NCBI GenBank assembly: GCA_016787755.1
Contig: JAEUUA010000020.1
Location: forward strand, 1 to 64,000
DNA: 64,000 bases
Direction of reading: 5' to 3'
Source of the DNA: Cyclobacteriaceae bacterium
GTDB lineage: Bacteria; Bacteroidota; Bacteroidia; Cytophagales; Cyclobacteriaceae
Shown here: piece after piece, positions 8,726 to 16,857 of the stretch
Layout: every line of letters begins with the position of its first letter
Numbering within the stretch: the stretch's first letter is position 1
Translations under genes and position numbers: made by a program
Notes under the pieces: generated by a model
Told to the model about the DNA's origin: nothing
Databases searched by the model: none
The model's input: only the letters and a program-made list of their open reading frames with translations

Positions 8726-9868
8726 ATGAAGAATCCTTTCAAATACGGAGAGCTTTCTACGGGCGAGAACTTCTGTAACCGGAAGCAGGAAATCAAGCGG
8801 CTGCAAAGTGCCTTTCGGGATGGTCAAAGCATCGTCATTATCTCACCCCGCAGGTGGGGTAAAAGTTCGCTGGTCAATAGATCTGTGGCTACGTTTAAAG
8901 GAAAATTGATCTGCATCCAAATTGATTGTTTTGGAATAAGTTCTTCGCGTGAATTTTATGCTGCATTTTTAAAAGCCACCCTTCAGCAAACCAATTCAAA
9001 ACTTCAACAGGTTGTGGATACGGTATCAAAGTCACTCAAATCCTTAATTCCCTATGTAAAATATGGAGTCAGTGAGAATGATGAAATACAGATCTCGCTG
9101 GATTTACCTAATAAAAAATATGATGTGGAAGACATTCTGGAACTTCCACAGCGCATAGCCGTGGATAGAAAAGCCAGACTCGTTGTCTGTATTGATGAAT
9201 TCCAGAAGATTGCCGAGTGGCCGGATGGCAACGCGCTTCTTGAGAAACTCCGTTCATACTGGCAAAATCACAATCACGTATCATATTGCCTTTACGGGAG
9301 CAAACGTCACTTAATGTCTGCCTTATTCGCTCATTCCTCTCAGCCCTTTTACCGGTTTGGAGAGATTCTATTTCTTACTAAGATAGAGGTCGCTGAGTGG
9401 ACGTTATTCTTAACTAAAGAATTTGAACAGACTGGAAAGGTAATTTCTCCTGAAACATCACGCAGATTGGTTGAACGGGTTGATTCTCATTCGTATTTTG
9501 TTCAATACCTTGCTCGCATTTGCTGGAATAATTCTGACAAGAAAGTGACCCAGGAGATTCTGAATGCCTCTTTCAATGAACTTCTGAATGATCACCTTTC
9601 TTTATTTCAAAATCAAACGCGCAGCCTAACAAAATATCAGATAAATTATCTAAAAGCAGTGAGTGCGGGAGAGACGCAACTTACTTCCCAAAGAGTATTA
9701 AACCAGTTTGATTTGGGTAGCCCCGGAAACATAAAGAGAAACCAAGTGGTATTTGAGGATTTAGAAATTCTTGACTATGCTAAAGGCTTTCCTATATTCT
9801 GTGATCCTTACTTCAAGCCATTATTTGACAGGATCTTTAAAGACCCCAATTTGCATGAACATTTCTGA
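8726..9868 (+). CDS. AAA-type ATPase of the archaeal ATPase_2 type
   Basis: A 380-residue P-loop ATPase. Walker A is SPRRWGKSSLV at 40-50 and Walker B LVVCIDEFQ at 152-160, with an Arg-finger-like region following. The RRWGKSS form is characteristic of the ATPase_2/ORC-CDC6-like STAND group. The C-terminal 80 residues (ILNASFNEL to LEILDYAKGFP) look like a winged-helix domain. No signal peptide or membrane helix. It is flanked by the UbiB kinase and Ku genes, in the same direction, with 78 bases before Ku. The cellular role of this family is mostly unknown; some members associate with mobile or defence loci. The promoter is embedded in an inverted repeat, suggesting autoregulation. Confidence 0.8.
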   Translation: MKNPFKYGELSTGENFCNRKQEIKRLQSAFRDGQSIVIISPRRWGKSSLVNRSVATFKGKLICIQIDCFGISSSREFYAAFLKATLQQTNSKLQQVVDTVSKSLKSLIPYVKYGVSENDEIQISLDLPNKKYDVEDILELPQRIAVDRKARLVVCIDEFQKIAEWPDGNALLEKLRSYWQNHNHVSYCLYGSKRHLMSALFAHSSQPFYRFGEILFLTKIEVAEWTLFLTKEFEQTGKVISPETSRRLVERVDSHSYFVQYLARICWNNSDKKVTQEILNASFNELLNDHLSLFQNQTRSLTKYQINYLKAVSAGETQLTSQRVLNQFDLGSPGNIKRNQVVFEDLEILDYAKGFPIFCDPYFKPLFDRIFKDPNLHEHF

Positions 9869-9946
9869 GTTTTAAGTTTGAAAAATATTTCATAATCAAT
9901 AACTTAGCATCTTCTAGTTCATTTTTTAAACTAACTTCTATTTTTT

Positions 9947-10798
9947 ATGAGGGCAATATGGAAAGGGCACATCCAGTTCTCGTTAGTTACGATTCCTGTA
10001 AGGATTTATAATGCCATTGACACGGGACAAACAATTAGTTTTAACCTGCTTACCCGCGAAGGTCACAATCCCGTGAGCTATGAAAAGAAAGACAAAGTTA
10101 CGGGTAAACCTTTAAAGACCGAAGATATTGTGAAGGGATACCAATATGAACCGGGTCAATATGTGATTGTGGAACAAGATGATCTCAATAAAGTTAAGCT
10201 GAAAAGTGAGAAGGTGATTGAGATTGAAGGTTTTGTAACCTCTACAGAAGTACACCATACCCTTTTTGAAACACCTTATTTCATAGGACCCGATGGTGAC
10301 ATTGCAGCTAAGACTTATGGTTTGCTTTGTCAAACTTTAAAAGATAGTGGTAAGGTAGGAGTAGGTAAAGTGGTGCTTCGCGATCGTGAAACTCCTGTGT
10401 TAATTTCACCCATGGAAGGGGGAATTCTGATGTATCGACTCCGGTACCCCAGTGAAATCAGGAAGATGAATGAAGTGCCCCAGCTCATTGATGTAAAGAC
10501 CGATAAAGAACAATTGAAGATGGCGAAAACACTGGTCGATTCCATGACCACGAAGTTTTCTAAAATAGAAATGAAGGATCGTTATTACGATGCCCTCAAG
10601 GCGATCATAGATGCCAAGATTGAAGGCAAAGAAATTGTCATGATGACGGAAGAAGTGCCGGAGGTAGTAGATATCATGACTGCGTTAAAGGCAAGTATTG
10701 ATGCCGCTAAGAAAAAGCCCATGGAAAAGGCAAAAGGCAAGTCGGTAAAAATTGAAAAGGAGTCCACCAAGAAAACGGCTCGTAGAAAAGTAGGATAG
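9947..10798 (+). CDS. ku: Non-homologous end-joining protein Ku
   Basis: A 283-residue bacterial Ku. It opens MRAIWKGHIQFSLVTIPVRI, the universal start of the family, followed by the beta-barrel core (HNPVSYEKKDKVTGK, EDIVKGYQYEPGQYV, FVTSTEVHHTLFETPYF) and the helical region to about residue 250. The last 30 residues are a Lys-rich tail (KKPMEKAKGK, KKTARRKVG) like those that help Ku thread along DNA. Ku forms a homodimeric ring on DNA ends and recruits LigD. No ligD is present in this window, so the ligase partner must be elsewhere. A short A/T spacer of 78 bases separates it from the ATPase gene. Confidence 0.95.
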   Translation: MRAIWKGHIQFSLVTIPVRIYNAIDTGQTISFNLLTREGHNPVSYEKKDKVTGKPLKTEDIVKGYQYEPGQYVIVEQDDLNKVKLKSEKVIEIEGFVTSTEVHHTLFETPYFIGPDGDIAAKTYGLLCQTLKDSGKVGVGKVVLRDRETPVLISPMEGGILMYRLRYPSEIRKMNEVPQLIDVKTDKEQLKMAKTLVDSMTTKFSKIEMKDRYYDALKAIIDAKIEGKEIVMMTEEVPEVVDIMTALKASIDAAKKKPMEKAKGKSVKIEKESTKKTARRKVG

Positions 10799-10832
10799 AG
10801 TTACCAATTCATTAATAGAGAGAGATTTTCCT

Positions 10833-10840
10833 TACCTTTG
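10833..10840 (+). promoter_or_regulatory. -7 element abutting the start of the TPR gene
   Basis: TACCTTTG is a full match to TAnnTTTG and ends one base before the ATG-ATG pair at 10842 and 10845. If used, transcription would begin at or just inside the start codons, giving a leaderless message and favouring the second ATG. No clear -33 TTG is visible. Confidence 0.45.
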
Positions 10841-10841
10841 C

Positions 10842-11438
10842 ATGATGGGCAAGGTCATTCAATTTCCTATTCCTAATCCCGAGAAGTTCGGGTTCAAGCC
10901 GGTTCGCAAAAAGAAAAGCGAAAGACCAAGGCATGGACAATTGAATTTGTTTGCAGGTGGCAAAGTTGTTAACCTCAACCGACTTTCCGTTTTCGAAGAG
11001 GCGCTGCTCTTGGATGAGCAGGGTGACAGCCGCGCAGCTAATCAATACGCAAAGGCGATTAAAGAAGGCGATGCCGTTGCGGATGCATATTGCAATCTGG
11101 GTATCCTTGAATCCGAACGAAAGAACCACAGCAAAGCCATTGATTGCTTCACGAAAAGTTTACGAGAGGATCCTCGCCATTTCGAAAGTCATTACAACCT
11201 GGCAAATGTATATGCCGAACTAGGCAATCTTCCGCTCGCCAAAGTTCACTATCAGATTTCTATTGAAATTGAACCTTCATTTCCCAATGGATATTTCAAT
11301 CTTGGATTAACATTGGCTATGAATAGGGAACTGGAAGAAGCAATTCAAACCTTAACACGCTACCGTTCTTTGGTGACCCATGAAGAATGCAATCAGGTAG
11401 ATGAATTGATTGCAAGCCTATCACGGTCTCTCCGTTAA
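10842..11438 (+). CDS. Cytoplasmic TPR repeat protein
   Basis: A 198-residue protein with no signal peptide. Residues 1-45 are basic and disordered-looking (KPVRKKKSERPRHGQLNLF). Three to four TPR units follow: ADAYCNLGILESERKNHSKA, ESHYNLANVYAELGN, and NGYFNLGLTLAMNRE. Two adjacent ATG codons can serve as start. The QLNLF peptide near residue 35 resembles the short hydrophobic clamp-binding peptides (QLxLF) that bind the DNA polymerase sliding clamp, which is suggestive but unproven. Function is unknown; TPR units imply protein binding. It ends one base before the convergent DUF3667 gene. Confidence 0.78.
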   Translation: MMGKVIQFPIPNPEKFGFKPVRKKKSERPRHGQLNLFAGGKVVNLNRLSVFEEALLLDEQGDSRAANQYAKAIKEGDAVADAYCNLGILESERKNHSKAIDCFTKSLREDPRHFESHYNLANVYAELGNLPLAKVHYQISIEIEPSFPNGYFNLGLTLAMNRELEEAIQTLTRYRSLVTHEECNQVDELIASLSRSLR

Positions 11439-11439
11439 G

Positions 11440-12255
11440 TTAAAGCATAGCTACCGTGATCAGAAATAAGATAGCCCGGTATACTTCCAAAGCAATTTTC
11501 AAAAACAAAATCAAAATAATCGACTTCACGATAAGCCGCCATCCGTGTTCCTGGTAGAATGTATTTCCCGAGCGGATAACAAAATACAAGTTGGTGGAAA
11601 TGAAAATGGTGGTTAGTACATCTTCACTTAAATAGCCACCAAGGCCCAATACTTTAACAAAAAGTGTAAGCAGAATGGCGTTCACAAACAGGTTAAAACT
11701 AGCCAGTTCTACTGCATAGGTAACATGATCCGCAAAGTATTTATTCTTTTTCCAGTATAGGAGATTTAATGGGAGCGAACTGATAATCACAAAAGCCATT
11801 ACCATCAATTTGGCAAGACCCGTGGTTTTCAAATTGTACATTAAAGTGAATGAATCTAATGTGAGATTTAAGTTAACGATCTTGTGCGCGATAATCGATT
11901 GATAGAGCCAATTGAATGGTGAAAGCAATTGAGTATTCAATGACGCATTGAAGAGCTGTATGAAGGGAAAGAAGAAGTAGAATAAGTTTAACACAAAGAA
12001 CAGGGCAGTGGGAGTGATATGATGCACTCGTTTACCATTGACAAAATCCCTTGCAAGAGACCCAGGGTCTTTAATGATAAGCCAGAGTGATCGAATCAGT
12101 CGGCTATCGGTAAACGTAATGGTTAATAGAACTTGGTTAAATAGGGTTTTAAAGGAACGTTCTTTAGCGGTTAGAACTTTTTCGCCACACAGATTACAAT
12201 AGGTTCCCGTAAAAACATGTTGACAACTTTTACATGTGTGGGTAGGTTCAGCCAT
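11440..12255 (-). CDS. DUF3667 zinc-ribbon membrane protein
   Basis: A 271-residue protein when started at the ATG 12255-12253; an upstream TTG at 12267 is less likely. An N-terminal zinc ribbon has two cysteine pairs, CKSCQ and CNLCGEK, followed by ERSFKTLFNQVLLTITFTD and then about five hydrophobic helices. This is the DUF3667 layout, a family found mainly in Bacteroidota with unknown function. It starts 14 bases after the stop of the HEAT-like gene and is probably co-transcribed with it. The protein would sit in the inner membrane with the zinc ribbon in the cytoplasm. Confidence 0.82.
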   Translation of the reverse strand: MAEPTHTCKSCQHVFTGTYCNLCGEKVLTAKERSFKTLFNQVLLTITFTDSRLIRSLWLIIKDPGSLARDFVNGKRVHHITPTALFFVLNLFYFFFPFIQLFNASLNTQLLSPFNWLYQSIIAHKIVNLNLTLDSFTLMYNLKTTGLAKLMVMAFVIISSLPLNLLYWKKNKYFADHVTYAVELASFNLFVNAILLTLFVKVLGLGGYLSEDVLTTIFISTNLYFVIRSGNTFYQEHGWRLIVKSIILILFLKIALEVYRAILFLITVAML

Positions 12256-12269
12256 TTGATCTGGCAAAA

Positions 12270-12785
12270 TTAGCGCTTTAATTCCTTAAGTACTTTTCTT
12301 CCCCGCGAAACAAATCCGGCACTTCCATAAGGCAACTGGTCTTCAATGATAAGAATGATTTCATTTTTAAGTTCAGGATTTACTTTTGCAAGATTTGCCA
12401 ACACTGTCATGGCGAAAACCCGGATCGCGATGGGCTCTTTTGTATTGCCTAAGAATTGAAAACACAAATTGGCTGTTTTTCCTTGCAAGGATTTGGGTAT
12501 AGAAATGAATTGAAGAAGGCGCAAGATGTTTCGTTTTACAGCATCATGCTCATCAGTCTTTCCAAGAAAGAGAATGATTCTTTTTAAATGAGGGTAAACC
12601 AGTTCAGGATGAAGCTCAACACAATTGCTTAAAGGCCAGGCGGCTCGCTGAGTAACCCGATAAGGTCCGGTAAGGAAAATTTTGACTAAATCAGCAAACC
12701 TTTTAGGACTTGAGCCTACATAGCCAACGATCCTTAACATTTGATCTCGGCTATGTTCGCTCCGTATTTCATTTAGCAAATTCAT
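12270..12785 (-). CDS. HEAT-like repeat protein
   Basis: A 171-residue helical protein; ATG at 12785-12783 is preferred over a TTG two codons upstream. It is built of paired amphipathic helices with patterns such as RVTQRAAWPLSNCVELHPEL and RVFAMTVLANLAKVNPELK, which resemble HEAT/ARM repeats of the DNA glycosylase AlkD or phycobilin lyase type. No catalytic residues can be pointed to. It is upstream of the DUF3667 gene in the same transcript and divergent from the small ORF at 12862. Known Bacteroidota relatives are annotated only as hypothetical proteins. Confidence 0.7.
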   Translation of the reverse strand: MNLLNEIRSEHSRDQMLRIVGYVGSSPKRFADLVKIFLTGPYRVTQRAAWPLSNCVELHPELVYPHLKRIILFLGKTDEHDAVKRNILRLLQFISIPKSLQGKTANLCFQFLGNTKEPIAIRVFAMTVLANLAKVNPELKNEIILIIEDQLPYGSAGFVSRGRKVLKELKR

Positions 12786-12861
12786 AATCAATTAGTTAGT
12801 TGATTTGATAAACTATAACTATCTGAATATTAGGATAATTAACATGATTTATATTATCTTT

Positions 12862-12978
12862 ATGTTTAAGTTAAAACAGATGGAAATGTTACTATTTTTT
12901 GCCATCACCGCCACGGCATTTTTTCAACTAGGCTTGTGCTTTTTCTGCTATCACATGAAGCAATCGCGCACGGCTTAA
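12862..12978 (+). CDS. Small single-helix membrane protein (38 aa)
   Basis: ATG at 12862 opens 38 codons ending with TAA at 12976. The peptide has a short charged start (MFKLKQMEM), one hydrophobic helix (LLFFAITATAFFQLGLCFF) and a short hydrophilic end (HMKQSRTA). An internal ATG at 12880 would give 32 residues. A near match to the -7 element (TATCTTTA) lies directly upstream. Small one-helix proteins of this kind are easily missed; support is the clean hydrophobic profile only, with no family recognised. Confidence 0.4.
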   Translation: MFKLKQMEMLLFFAITATAFFQLGLCFFCYHMKQSRTA

Positions 12979-13081
12979 AGTTGTTACCGTTTCAGTGAAT
13001 TACAAATTGACCTATTATTTATCAGCCTGATTATTTGGGGTGAAATGCTTGTGTTAACTTGCGCATTAATTTTCATTTTTC

Positions 13082-14938
13082 GTGAACTATCTGTCTGCTG
13101 AATCACTCGCTAAATCATTCAATGATCGTTGGCTATTTAAAGATATCACCTTAGGGATCTCTCAAGGGAATAAAATGGCGCTTGTGGGCGAAAACGGCAC
13201 GGGTAAATCCACCCTGCTCAAAATTCTCACTAGTCAGCTGGCAGCCGATCAAGGTGTAATCAGTATTCGTGAGGGGATAAAGCTTGGGTACCTTACTCAA
13301 CAACCCAATGTGGCGGGTCATCTATCGGTGACTGAAATCATTTTCGATAAGAATAATAAAGTAGCAACTGTTGTTAAGGAATATGAAGCGTGTATTCATG
13401 ATCCGAATACTTCTCCAGAGCGTATGCAAAGTGTGCTCGAATTGATGGAGGAATATAACGCCTGGGACTATGATGCCAAGGTTCAGATGATTACCAGTAA
13501 ATTAGGCATCACAGATTTGGATCAAAAGTTCGATGAGCTTTCTGGAGGTCAACGAAAGCGAGTATTCTTAGCCCAGATGTTATTAGCGGAGCCCGATTTG
13601 ATTATTATGGATGAGCCCACCAACCATTTAGACTTAGAGGCTATAGAATGGCTCGAATCTTATCTGGCAGGGCAGCAGATAACGCTCTTGATGGTTACTC
13701 ACGATCGATATTTCCTTGACAACGTGGCAAACGAAATTCTGGAGCTTGACCGGGGTAAACTTTATAGGTATAAGGGTAACTACGCCTACTTTTTAGAAAA
13801 AAAGTCAGATCGTGAGGAAATGCTTAAAACAGAAGTTTCGAAGGCTCGAAACCTCCTTAAGAAGGAATTGGAGTGGATGAGGAAGCAACCTCGTGCCCGG
13901 GGAACCAAGGCCAAGTATCGTATCGATGCCTATTATGATCTAAAGGACAAAGCCTCAATAAACTTAAAGAGGGATCGGTTAGAATTGGATGTGCAGGAGG
14001 CACGGCAAGGAGGTAAAGTCCTTGAACTTCACAACGTTTCAAAAAGCTATGGAGCCTCCAAAATGGTAGATAATTTCTCATACATTTTTAAGAAGAAAGA
14101 TCGCATTGGAATAGTTGGAAAAAATGGAGTCGGTAAATCAACTTTTCTCGATTTGTTAACAGGTGCAACCAAACCAGATTCTGGCGAATTGATCCCGGGA
14201 GTAACCACCAAGATAGGATACTTTACGCAAGAGGTAGAAGATCTCAATCCGGCCCATCGGGTTATTGAAGAAGTAAAAGAGATTGCAGAGTACATTACAC
14301 TTGCCGATGGTTCGCAGATTTCAGCATCTAAATTCCTGGATACTTTTTTATTTCCACCCGAGAAACAATATAACATCATTGAAAAATTAAGTGGTGGTGA
14401 AAAGAAACGTCTTCAACTTTTAAAGGTACTGGTACGAAATCCAAACTTTTTAGTACTGGACGAACCCACCAATGACTTTGATATTGATACACTCAATGTA
14501 TTGGAAGATTTCCTTGAAAAATTTAATGGATGCCTCGTATTGGTTTCACACGATCGTTACTTTATGGATCACTTGGTTGAAGAGCTTTTTATTTTCGAAG
14601 GTGACGGAGTGATCCGACCGTTTAATGGAAACTACTCAGATTATCGCACCTGGATAGAAGAAAGAGAAGGAGCCGTTGAAAGTAAACCTAGCTCAATTCC
14701 GCCCAGGGAAATAAAGGAAACTGGTAAGAAGCTGTCTTTTAAAGAGAAGCAAGAATTCGAAAATCTGCAAGGTGAGATTCAATCTCTTGAAAAAAAGAAA
14801 ACTGACCTTACGGCAACCCTTGATAGTGGAATAACTGACCATATAAAATTGCAGGAAATGGCAGCTCAAATTCAGGATTTAAATGATCTGATTGAGACCA
14901 AAACTCTCCGTTGGTTGGAATTATCGGAAGTCAGCTAA
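13082..14938 (+). CDS. uup: ABC-F family ATPase (Uup-like)
   Basis: A 618-residue soluble protein with two ABC ATPase domains in tandem and no membrane domain. Walker A motifs are GENGTGKST (about 37-45) and GKNGVGKST (about 345-353); signatures are LSGGQRKRVFLAQ and LSGGEKKRLQLLK; Walker B regions are LIIMDEPTNHLDL and FLVLDEPTNDFDI. The inter-domain linker and a C-terminal coiled coil of about 60 residues (KKLSFKEKQEFENLQGEI onwards) match Uup. ABC-F proteins act on ribosomes. The start is GTG at 13082. It stands alone, ahead of the sigma factor gene. Confidence 0.9.
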   Translation: MNYLSAESLAKSFNDRWLFKDITLGISQGNKMALVGENGTGKSTLLKILTSQLAADQGVISIREGIKLGYLTQQPNVAGHLSVTEIIFDKNNKVATVVKEYEACIHDPNTSPERMQSVLELMEEYNAWDYDAKVQMITSKLGITDLDQKFDELSGGQRKRVFLAQMLLAEPDLIIMDEPTNHLDLEAIEWLESYLAGQQITLLMVTHDRYFLDNVANEILELDRGKLYRYKGNYAYFLEKKSDREEMLKTEVSKARNLLKKELEWMRKQPRARGTKAKYRIDAYYDLKDKASINLKRDRLELDVQEARQGGKVLELHNVSKSYGASKMVDNFSYIFKKKDRIGIVGKNGVGKSTFLDLLTGATKPDSGELIPGVTTKIGYFTQEVEDLNPAHRVIEEVKEIAEYITLADGSQISASKFLDTFLFPPEKQYNIIEKLSGGEKKRLQLLKVLVRNPNFLVLDEPTNDFDIDTLNVLEDFLEKFNGCLVLVSHDRYFMDHLVEELFIFEGDGVIRPFNGNYSDYRTWIEEREGAVESKPSSIPPREIKETGKKLSFKEKQEFENLQGEIQSLEKKKTDLTATLDSGITDHIKLQEMAAQIQDLNDLIETKTLRWLELSEVS

Positions 14939-15001
14939 ATCAATACGCACACTCGTTAGTGCAGTCTAAAAATACTTTCGTTAAAGTCGATTTTTTAGCC
15001 G

Positions 15002-15009
15002 TATCTTTG
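15002..15009 (+). promoter_or_regulatory. -7 element upstream of the sigma factor gene
   Basis: TATCTTTG is a full match to TAnnTTTG, 13 bases before the GTG start at 15023. No clear -33 TTG at the usual distance. Confidence 0.45.
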
Positions 15010-15022
15010 TAGCAATAACTAA

Positions 15023-15652
15023 GTGAACAAAGTGAATCAGTCTCAGGCCATTGTTATCTACCAACCGCTTCTGCATCAGATAGCTTATAACCTCCTGCGG
15101 TGCAAGGCCGATGCGGAGGATATCGTGCAGGATACCTTTGTTAAATGGCTCAGTATTGATCATAAAAAGATCGAAAATACAAAGGCGTATTTGATCAAAG
15201 CAGTTACAAACAATTGTCTCAAGCACCTTCAAACGCTCAAGAAAAAGAAAGAAGAGTATTGGGATTCAATCCAGCTCTCTGAATTGGTAGTTAAGTTTAA
15301 GGAGTCTGATTTAGCGCACATCGACTTTGAAAAGGAGCTTTCTGCTGCGTTTAAGGTCATTCAAGCTAAATTAGAGCCTTTGGAACGTGCCGCCTATCTT
15401 CTCAAAGAGGTCTTTGATTTTGATTACGAATCCATTCAGAAGGTTCTTGATAAAAAGGCTGATCATTGTCGCCAGCTTTTTAGCCGGGCTCGCAAGAAGT
15501 TAAACGATGAAAGTGACAAAATAAAAATAAGTCTTCCTGATACCTCCCAGCTCTTCGAAAGCTTTAAAAATGCCTGTTATTTTGATAATGCGGCAGATTT
15601 TGTTCAGCATTTAAAGTCTGATATTGCCGGTGCCCTTCAAAAGAAAAAATAG
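15023..15652 (+). CDS. RNA polymerase sigma factor, ECF type
   Basis: A 209-residue sigma-70 family protein. Region 2 is seen at residues 10-60 (NLLRCKADAEDIVQDTFVKW, then NTKAYLIKAVTNNCLKHL) and region 4 at about 110-160 (LEPLERAAYLLKEVFDFDYE, RQLFSRARKKL). A C-terminal extension of about 40 residues (DTSQLFESFKNACYF to LKSDIAGALQKKK) looks like the first part of the SnoaL-like tail of SigJ-type ECF factors, cut short. The start is GTG at 15023, with a second in-frame GTG at 15032. No anti-sigma gene is adjacent. The regulon is unknown. Confidence 0.85.
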   Translation: MNKVNQSQAIVIYQPLLHQIAYNLLRCKADAEDIVQDTFVKWLSIDHKKIENTKAYLIKAVTNNCLKHLQTLKKKKEEYWDSIQLSELVVKFKESDLAHIDFEKELSAAFKVIQAKLEPLERAAYLLKEVFDFDYESIQKVLDKKADHCRQLFSRARKKLNDESDKIKISLPDTSQLFESFKNACYFDNAADFVQHLKSDIAGALQKKK

Positions 15653-15747
15653 TCTTCTGATTTTGTCACACATACACAAGTTTGTGGTCTTACAGTTAAG
15701 TGGCCTCAAATTGAGGTGTTATTAATGATTTAACCTACTTAACCTTT

Positions 15748-16518
15748 ATGAAGGAGATTTTGATTTTTTTTGTCGCTCATTGGTACCTTTCGTTGTTTTT
15801 CCAAACGTTTTTCCTGCATCGATACGCAGCCCACAAGGCGTTCACAATGAATAAGTTTACCGAAAAAGTGGTTTACATCCTGACTTGGATTTTTCAGGGC
15901 TCGAATTACTTAAGTCCTTATGGGTATGGTGTAATGCACCGCATGCACCACGCTTTTGCGGATACAGAAAACGACCCTCATTCACCAAAATATGATGAGA
16001 CTATTTGGAATATGATGTGGAAAACAAAAACGATCTATTCTGATATTGCCAATAAAAAGATTACGGTTGAAAAGCGTTTCACAGAGGGTGTACCAAATTG
16101 GATTGCCTTTGATAAATTTGCCAGATCATGGCCCTCAAGGCTTTTTTGGGGCATTCTATATGTTGCCTTTTACTTTCAATTTGCAACCTTTTGGTGGTTG
16201 TGGTTGCTTTTACCAATCCATTTCCTGATGAGTCCTATTCATGGAGCGATTATTAATTGGTTTGCTCACAAATATGGTTATAGAAACTTTCCCGTTGGAG
16301 ATACTTCACGGAATTTCCTACCAGTAGATTTCTTAATGATGGGTGAGAGTTATCACAATAATCACCACAAGCATGGATCGCGGGCTAATTTTGGAGGCAT
16401 TCGGTGGCATGAACTTGATCCTACCTATATGGTTATTCTATTGCTTGATAAGTTACGAATCATTCGAATTGCACGGCAAAAAGAGATTGTTATGGAAAGC
16501 GTAAAGAAGGCCGCCTAG
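15748..16518 (+). CDS. Acyl-CoA/acyl-lipid desaturase
   Basis: A 256-residue membrane di-iron desaturase. The three histidine boxes are HRYAAH (24-29), HRMHH (64-68) and HNNHH (203-207), the set of stearoyl-CoA delta-9 type desaturases. Four hydrophobic stretches surround them. The first box starts very close to the N-terminus, so the enzyme is shorter than typical 300-350 residue members. It would introduce a double bond into fatty acyl chains at the membrane. It sits just upstream of a cold shock gene, and desaturation and cold adaptation fit together, though the cold shock gene has its own promoter. Confidence 0.88.
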   Translation: MKEILIFFVAHWYLSLFFQTFFLHRYAAHKAFTMNKFTEKVVYILTWIFQGSNYLSPYGYGVMHRMHHAFADTENDPHSPKYDETIWNMMWKTKTIYSDIANKKITVEKRFTEGVPNWIAFDKFARSWPSRLFWGILYVAFYFQFATFWWLWLLLPIHFLMSPIHGAIINWFAHKYGYRNFPVGDTSRNFLPVDFLMMGESYHNNHHKHGSRANFGGIRWHELDPTYMVILLLDKLRIIRIARQKEIVMESVKKAA

Positions 16519-16523
16519 GTTTT

Positions 16524-16554
16524 TTGGGCAAATTCGAATTTATTACTATCTTTA
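16524..16554 (+). promoter_or_regulatory. Promoter of the cold shock gene
   Basis: TTG at 16524-16526, a 20-base spacer and TATCTTTA at 16547-16554 (seven of eight positions of TAnnTTTG). The message would start near 16561 with a leader of about 20 bases. Confidence 0.55.
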
Positions 16555-16580
16555 CCGCTTAAAATTTTTAACAAATCACA

Positions 16581-16775
16581 ATGAAAGAAGGAACAGTAAA
16601 ATTCTTTAATGAGACCAAAGGATTCGGTTTTGTAAAAGAAACATCAACAGGTCAAGAGTATTTCGTACACGTATCTGGTCTTGTAGATCAGGTTCGCGAA
16701 AACGATTCAATCACTTTTGAATTGAAGGAAGGGAAAAAAGGTTTGAATGCAGTTAACGTTCGCGTTACTAATTAA
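16581..16775 (+). CDS. cspA: Cold shock domain protein, CspA family
   Basis: A 64-residue protein consisting of one cold shock domain. The two RNP motifs are GFGFVKE (RNP1, KGFGFV) and YFVHVSG (RNP2, with V-H-V in place of V-F-V-H). It binds single-stranded RNA or DNA and acts as an RNA chaperone. It has its own promoter and a strong terminator, so it forms a single-gene transcript. Length matches the family (65-70). The 5-prime leader is short compared with the long thermosensing leader of E. coli cspA. Confidence 0.96.
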   Translation: MKEGTVKFFNETKGFGFVKETSTGQEYFVHVSGLVDQVRENDSITFELKEGKKGLNAVNVRVTN

Positions 16776-16797
16776 TACACCTAATTTTTTCAAGAGA

Positions 16798-16826
16798 AAG
16801 CCCCGCAGCAATGCGGGGCTTTTTTT
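16798..16826 (+). terminator. Intrinsic terminator of the cold shock gene
   Basis: Perfect GC-rich stem AAGCCCCGCA / TGCGGGGCTT with a GCAA tetraloop followed by a run of T. It also reads as a stem on the other strand and may serve the convergent transporter gene ending at 16858. Confidence 0.95.
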
Positions 16827-16857
16827 ATGCGCTAATTCTAAGTAGCACTAAACCATA

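Noticed and set aside
14941..15000. Terminator after the ABC-F gene
   Set aside because: A weak GCAC/GTGC hairpin is present but lacks a T run; support is too thin.
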